Below are positions 57,345 to 64,000 of a DNA stretch of 64,000 bases, one piece after another. The notes below the pieces were generated by a model. That model saw only the letters and a list, made by a program, of their open reading frames with translations, did no database searches and had not been told where the DNA came from. The DNA is taken from assembly GCA_022539475.1 (NCBI GenBank), contig VCMS01000208.1, positions 35,254-99,253 on the forward strand, given 5' to 3'. The position numbers and the translations under genes are program-made. Each line of letters opens with the position of its first letter. Position 1 is the stretch's first letter. Source of the DNA: Gracilaria domingensis. Lineage: Eukaryota > Rhodophyta > Florideophyceae > Gracilariales > Gracilariaceae.

Positions 57345-58262
57345 TCATATGGCTACGGGCTTGAGAAATATAATCTGCGGCACTTTTGTTCTTGAAGAGG
57401 AGAGATTGAGATAAAGAAGGTTATGGTGACTCATAATGTCGCCAGTGGGCCTAGATGAGTTTGCGCAAGAGAACTTATGTCTAGAAACTGCGAACGTGCT
57501 GAGAAGGCGGGTGAAAGTTCTCTGCACAAGACAGGTGGGGAGGATAAGATTGAAAATTTGATTAGAAAAAGCGAAGACATAATCATGTAAGTGCGGGAAG
57601 GTGCGCCACAGAAGGATGTCCTTTTGACACGAAGGCGAAGGCTCGGTAGTTTTGGGCACCGGAAGCAGGCCGTTGACGGAGAGGCTAGTGAAAGGATGGT
57701 GATGAAGAGGTGCAAGAGCATTCGAGCTCCCCGTCTGACTGGGGACGTACTGCATAACTGTGAACGTCCAACGAATCACCGTCGCATAAGTAGATAAAGG
57801 ATGGAGGAATGGAAGCTGTTTTTGGGCGGCGCCAGGACGGAATTGCGAGGTTGCTACCCTACCTACAAACAAAGCTATTTGGGGAGACGAAGAGAAAGGA
57901 TCCGAACGCTAGGGACGGCGAAAAGAGTTATACAGGTCTTGCATGCGAAGGACGTTGATGATGGGAGGGATTTGTGTTTTTGTTGTCAATCGAGGAAAAT
58001 GAAACGCAAACTACACGAGTGCAGTTTTGAGACGGGGTTCGTCGAAAGACGTTGACATGGTGGTGTGATCGGCGAAGTGAACCTCTACAAAACTAGGAGA
58101 AGCCATGAACTAAAGCGCGAATGGAAATTTAAATATTCCAAATTTCTTAATTTTTTGAGTGCCCGGCCTCTCCACCCCCTCCGGCCGCGCCACCAAATAG
58201 CTCCAAAACAGCTTGTCCAAGCGACAACAGACTATATCTTCCACCTGCAGAACACAGACCAC
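57345..58262 (+). repeat. Repeat R, direct copy
   Basis: About 920 bp, alignable with the inverse complement of 42430-43395; the last 240 bp also match 29022-29281. It ends CTGCAGAACACAGAC. The composition is purine-rich with short Lys/Arg-rich frames that are only loosely preserved. Terminal repeats are not evident. Confidence 0.7.
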
Positions 58263-61200
58263 CACAACATACATCGTTCATCCAAATGTACGCGATTCAA
58301 ACACAAATCTCGCTCACCCATGTTGCGGCATGGAAGCCAATCTCCACCAACGTTCCTTTCTCAACGTCTCCACTCGACACCCGACCGCCTTCGAAGCCGA
58401 ATCAATCGTTCCCCTTCGGTAGAATATGCACGCCAGCAATCATCCGATGCGAGCAAAGAAGCTGGCAACTGCGCCGCCGCACTCCACCATCTGACTGTTG
58501 TATGCCAAACCCGTCGCTGTCAGCGAAAATCGCGCGAGAAACACGCCGTCGCATCCATCCGACGTGCCATCGCGCGCCGCCTCAAACTCCCGTCGAAGAA
58601 AACCGCGGCGAGTCACAGACGCGTATGAAAGACTCTCACCGACGACGCCGCGGCACGTGCACGTTGCCCGTGATCCAAACACACGTAGCGCCCCAGCGTG
58701 TGGCTCACATGAGCACGGATGGCGGAGTCCGCGACGCCTCCTTCTCGAAGTGAATATTCGCAATGATCGCACGCTGCCGTTCATGAAGACCTCCGCAGTC
58801 CCCGCCAACATCTCGACGCCGCGCCGTTGTCGCTCGCCGCTCGTACGCACCCTCACTGTGTGCGCGCGGCCTCCCTCATGGCAACGTGGCTTCTCTCGCG
58901 CGTTCCGTCTGTTCTGACGGCCGTTTCCACCCCGCCACGCACCTTCCCATCGCATCCGCGTCATTCCCGCCGCTCCGCAAAGCCGCGCTGCCTGCGGCGC
59001 CGAACACCGCCATGCGCGCTCGCTTCCGCTTCGTGCGGCGCGCGCTCACGCTACGCCTCCTCGACCCTTATGCTGCTGGGCGTTTGGCACACGGATGCGT
59101 AACACGTCTTGGGGCTGGAGTTTTCTCGCTCCAGGCCTCCATCGTCACAACAGTCGCCGGCTTACATTAGTTGCCTCTCTGGATATAGCCACCACGACCG
59201 GCGTCTGGTGTGCCGCCTGCGCGCGCTGATCCCCGTGTGCTTTAGGTCACGCTTTTTGTCGGCACCTCCCGTATACGCTGGCGCATGCGCGTTGTCCGAG
59301 AGAAGAAGCCTGCACGTGGGCTACTACACGATCGAGATCGTACTACAGTGCACGACTACATATCTCATCTTTCTTTCTGTTCACATCTTACTGTCCTTCC
59401 TCAGCTCTTGCGCTTTACCAGCATGTACTGCCTCAATGGAAGAGCCCGTACTTAGCGAAATCTAACAGTAATCTGAGGGAAAGTTCAAATATAGATGTGC
59501 TGTTAACGAAGAGTCAAGTCCTTTGGAAGCACTCCCAGTCAGTCCGCTGTATTACTGTGTCTGTCAAACCAGCTTTTTGTAAGCGAAGAAAAGCTTACTT
59601 CTTTGCCCCTCTTGCCCCGGAAGAGCCGGTACTTACATCCTAACTCGCTATACTCTGCTCCTCCGGAACGACCTCTTGCCTTCACGTAACAGCTGCACTG
59701 CCTCTTCGCCATCTCATAAGAACTATTACTCCCGCTTTAAATAATTCTGCAGTCGATCCAACACTGGTCCGTCGAGAGGCCCGCTTCGACGGTACTCCGC
59801 ACAATGTCTTAGACAGACTGCAATTGGCTTCATCCCCCCAAGAGAAGAGGGAGACCAGTAGTAAATACATACGCTTGTTATCGTTCTTCATCAATTCTTT
59901 AGAATGTAGGAAGTACTTTCCCTGCAGCGCTCTCGTGGCTTTAATCATATACATCGCGTAGAATAACCAAAAATTTCATGTCATTCTCATAGGCGACCGC
60001 AGAACAACAACTCAAGTTCAACGCGCTTCGAACACTAAAACTCGTAATATCATAGCTCACCCAAGCCTCTCAAAAGCGCTCAGCTGCTGATACCAACCTC
60101 CAAATAAGCACATGGTATTCACTCTTCTCACTAACTCTTCAGCATTCTGCTCTTCAACTTCAAATTCTTCGCTTTCACAGTTCATCGAATCATCACGGGG
60201 CAATACAAATGCGACAAAGGCTGGTATGATCGCCTTCTTGTACCACCATTCTTATAATTGATGCAGCAAACGCGATTGGTCACATATCAACAGTTTCATC
60301 GCATATCTCCTAATGTATTCTCGCACATCTCTTTCATTCTATCTCTCGATCGCCAAGCTGTCTGGTTTGCTATCCGAATCACTTTCAGTGGTGACGAGCT
60401 ATGAATCTGACGTGAGGGCCAACAGCTGTCGTCATATGTACGCGACGTGCCGGAGAAGTTCCAGAAAGTGGTGTCAAAAACCTCATCTCCAGCAGCGACT
60501 CTAACAGCCATACCAAGACGACCAAGAATTCAACAAAGAGAATTCGAGCCGCATGCCGCTCAATCTTACTGTTAGCCTGCAAATCCCTTCCAGAGCAACC
60601 TTGGACTCCTTCTGTAACTGCACTTCTGTCTGTTAGCATGCTTCGACTTCTTCTTCGTTAGAGAGCTACGAATTCTGGACTGACATATCTCGAATTGAAT
60701 GAACAGGGTGTCGTTCCTTTTCCGATTCTCCTTGTTTACTTTCTCGCCAACTGCTACTTCTCCAAAGCTTCAATTCTACACCAGGTAGAGTGTTAAACTA
60801 AGAGTGTTCCCATCCTGCCCATCTACCTTCAGATTTCGACTCAGCACCTGCTACCCAAGCAATACGCTTTCATCACCTTGATCGCCCATTCACCGCATCT
60901 CGCCAAGATCCGACTTGATCACGTCGATAGCCCTCCTTGTTCCCTTTCCACCTGGGTCTCTAAACATCCTGTACTCGCACCCCTGACTTCACTTCCGCTC
61001 GCTGCAACAGCTAAGCGCGTGCCGACAACTCCACCGACTTTACTAAACCAAGCGTCTAATTGATCTTCACTACGGGCTCTGGCGAAATGCACGATTCTTC
61101 GCGTCATCTGAGCCACCCAGGACACATCACTCCACACCAGAACATCATCGACATTTTTATCACCTTACCACTCTAGAATGCAACAGTAGCTCTGCGCCCA

Positions 61201-63080
61201 CAAAGCAACAAAACACTCTCATCCATCCCGAATACCCATGCACATGCTCCAACCCAATAACGATGCAAAAGCATGCACACCAGTCGCCCATAGCTGTATG
61301 GTAAAGCATAAGTTACACATGATCCTCAATGCCTAACCGTACTTGCTCCGCACCAGGGTGGCAAATTCGAGCCGCACAGCAACCGCTCTTCACCATCTCA
61401 CGTGTCCCTCTCGCGCACTAGATGAACGCATGCTTACCGTGATTCTTGCCTGTTCACGTCGCCCGCCGCTCCCTTTCCTTTTTAATTTTCTCTCATGTGT
61501 CCGTCCATCGCCGTCAGAGCAAGCATTCCAGACCATGTGTGCTGAACTGTCAAGCGGCCGCCGAGGCGTAACAGCAGGCTCCCTTTACCACCTACCAAAG
61601 TGATCTTCTTGCGTGGCCGGCCAAGCAACACATTCGACCAGTGCTCTGACGTCAACCTAGAACCACCTCCATGGTCCATTATCGGGCGACGTATGCACGC
61701 ATTCGTGAGATCGTACTGCGCTGTGCAACTTTGCTGCATCTCGTTCATCTCACCTCAAGTGTTCCCACGTCGCCCTCAGATGCAACCTCTCCGATCGTAC
61801 TTGTCTATGCTGACAAGTCGCGCCACGCGACAACAGCAGCTACCTTCTACACCTCAACGTGTTGACCCTTTCACCGCGCTCAAATGCACGGCATTCGTGC
61901 TGATAGTTCTCTTAGCCTGCAGGTCCGAGCCTTGCTGCCAAACATGTCTTCACCATTCCATCTGTCCGCTATGCGGACATCTGATTGCATGCACTTTCGA
62001 CCGAACTGTCTGCGCTGTGATCAGTCGACACCAAATGACAGCAAACCTTCCAACTTCTCTATGTTCATCGCTGGGAGCATGATGCAACGCATTCTTACCG
62101 TCGTGATCTGCACTGTGCACGTCGCCCGCGATGCAGCAGCTCCTTCACTATTGCAATGTGCCCGTTTCGGCGACAATAATGCAACCGGCATTCTGAACCC
62201 AGATTCGGGTCGCAGCAATCTGGTTTTCAAGCCGCGCTGAATAGATCTCTCACAAACTTCAGAGTGTGCACTCGATGTTAGCATAAAGCAATATCATTCC
62301 ATCACATCGTTGACACTCTGGACGTCAATCGACGTGCCTGCAGCTCTCACAACGCAATAGTGCCCTTATGGCGAAAAGCCAATGCCCCTCCATCCATCTT
62401 CGTTGCAGAGTGCGCGTCTGCGCTGCGGCTGCCAGCTTGTTCAGAATGGCTCTCGTCCCACGACGCAATATTGCGCACGCTTCGTATTTATCTTTGGTTA
62501 TCAGGCCTTCGGTGCCGTGCGGCTGTAGTTGTCCGACATCCTGTTTCCTTCAAGCCATATGCGAATACGCAACTGGTATCCTTGCTGTTCCTCCCCGCCT
62601 GCAACGTTCCTTCACTGAAGAGAGAGGATGGGCGTTTATGGGATCCTGCTTCCATTGCTTGGAAGCATGAGCAGTGATTACGCTCATGGACGGTGCGGCG
62701 AGAACGGCTGCGGCGCAGCATGCGCGACGACGACGGACGTCTGCGGGCGTTGAGTGAGTGCACTCGCAGAACATTCGGGCGGTGCAAAAAAAAAGAGCGA
62801 GTTGTTGTTCTTGTACAAAGTGAGGCGGGAAGCGAGCGTTGTAGGGTTTGTAGAGCACAGCAAGAGTGTGAAACTTCCCCACTTTCCTTGCTGCGGAGGG
62901 TTGCTGCAGACGGGTCGTTGAGACGGGCCTCGTCAGACAGTCATCAGCTCGATTCTGAAATGTACTGCAGCGACAGGTCAAATTGTGTTTGTCTCTACCC
63001 TAAACAATTGACCACCCTGCCCCGCAATACGTTTTTGACGGCGTTGCTGCGGTTGTGTGATTATTGTTGAGGTACTGTGG
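58263..63080. other. Long region without recognised genes
   Basis: 58.4-59.2 kb is GC-rich, with overlapping Arg/Pro/Ser-rich frames on both strands, none convincing. 59.5-61.3 kb is AT-richer. In 61.3-62.7 kb a loose motif recurs (for example GCATGCTTACCGTGATTCTTG...CACGTCGCCCGC near 61425 and a similar stretch near 62085), which suggests a decayed dispersed or tandem repeat. Confidence 0.35.
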
Positions 63081-63084
63081 ACCG

Positions 63085-63860
63085 CACCGAATGTGCGAAA
63101 ACATAACTGCCCCGGCAGGGAGGGGTCGTCCTGAGGGTAGTATCCCTACATCGCCGACCCCCGCCGCGGCATAAAATCGCACATTTTTCAAATCGCCATA
63201 TCGTGCCCGGGGGGGTCGTTCGTTTAGGGTAGCTTACCCTAACACGACCTGAACCCCCCACCCTCGGGCTAAAAAGCACATTTTTTATAAAAATCCAGCA
63301 AAACGTGCCCGCGACGGAGGTCCGGTTCGTGTTAGGTACCACCCTAACACACCAACCCCCCCCCCCCACGGCGCGGCACTTTCTGGCTATTTAAGGCACT
63401 TGCCAGACTCCCAAAAACCATTCCTCGACAACTTCCCGCACTCATTTACGATTATACCCGCCGCCACAGTGACAGCGTGGCCACTTGAGATGCGGAGTAT
63501 AGGGCTGTACTACACCGCGGCTGACATAAATTGAGGTCTATCTCGATTTATGAGCCGCTTAAACGCACCAATTCGAAGCGCACACATGACTCGCATCAGT
63601 TAGATCCAACTAAAACCCCTGCTCGCGGACAACTTTAATAACCCATTTTTCAGCCTTTCGACACTCAAAACCTTTTGATCAATACTGACAGTCCTTTTTT
63701 TGGCAGCCACAATATAATTCATCAGACAAGACTCATCTATTTTTTCGTACCAATATGCTGAACTAGTAAAACTGACGACCACGCGTTGCCGGGGGGGGTA
63801 CAATTGTGTACGTACTGACCACACGACACTATTCTTACATCTGCCTCATGCAGAAATAAC
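63085..63860. repeat. Palindrome cluster 3 (P9-P11), inverted and decayed
   Basis: Units lie at about 63110-63175, 63204-63270 and 63306-63375, with the same spacer type (ATAAAATCGCACATTTTTCA). The flank 63400-63750 is the inverse complement of 48960-49290. Arms and cores carry deletions and mismatches, so this cluster is older than clusters 1 and 2. Confidence 0.82.
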
Positions 63861-64000
63861 GAACTACGAAAGCGCCTCGACAGGCGCACGCACGAAATGG
63901 TAATGCGCCGGCATGAGCGCAGAAAAACGAGTCGAGATAGTAGCTACTTAAAATACTCGCCACCATGTTTCCGGTAAATACAAATTCTACCGATGATTTA

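Noticed and set aside
58440-58964. Arg/Gly-rich 174-codon minus frame overlapping Arg/Ser-rich plus frames
   Set aside because: GC-rich sequence gives open frames on both strands by chance; no motif or start supports one of them.

Overview
This is eukaryotic nuclear DNA made almost entirely of transposable elements in decay. It contains Ty3/gypsy chromoviruses, Tnp2 (CACTA/EnSpm) and Plavaka-type DNA transposons, and large palindromic repeats. Only two stretches look like host genes with long readable frames, and neither shows an intron. A compact, intron-poor, repeat-rich genome such as a florideophyte red alga would fit, but no ribosomal, organellar or other marker gene is present, so that is inference with modest confidence.

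Layout. 1.3-2.7 kb (-) and 3.1-6.2 kb (+): a low-complexity partner gene and a Tnp2-type transposase. 7.0-22.0 kb: a Plavaka-type transposon (hairpin-rich 5' region, transposase at 18.7-22.0 kb) split by a complete 9.6 kb chromovirus at 9035-18652, with two 467 bp LTRs and the 5 bp duplication AAACT. 22.1-27.7 kb (-): two linked genes, a Ser/Arg-rich coiled-coil protein and a DNA methyltransferase followed in frame by a SET-like domain. 28.0-29.0 kb: the first of three clusters of about 74 bp GC-rich palindromes. 29.3-33.9 kb: the 3' part of a second chromovirus. It sits exactly inside the RNase H of a third, older one (33.9-39.3 kb). Both carry a homologous antisense gene between the chromodomain and the 3' end. 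39.3-43.3 kb: degenerate DNA with an ankyrin fragment and repeat R. 43.4-44.0 kb: a relic of the ribosome-biogenesis gene Notchless. 44.0-48.2 kb: a second Plavaka copy, which preserves the unoccupied chromovirus insertion site. 48.9-49.8 kb: second palindrome cluster. 50.0-51.1 kb (+): an ATP-grasp ligase, the only gene that looks intact over most of its length. 51.6-54.8 kb (-): a broken vWA-domain membrane protein. 57.3-58.3 kb: repeat R again. 63.1-63.9 kb: third palindrome cluster.

How it fits together. Nearly all element genes keep one reading frame over 1-4 kb but contain scattered stop codons, which fits neutral decay dominated by substitutions rather than indels. The points most worth following are the antisense gene shared by two diverged chromoviruses, the palindrome family with telomere-like TTAGGG/CCCTAA cores and compensatory arm changes, and the methyltransferase-SET gene next to a Plavaka transposase.
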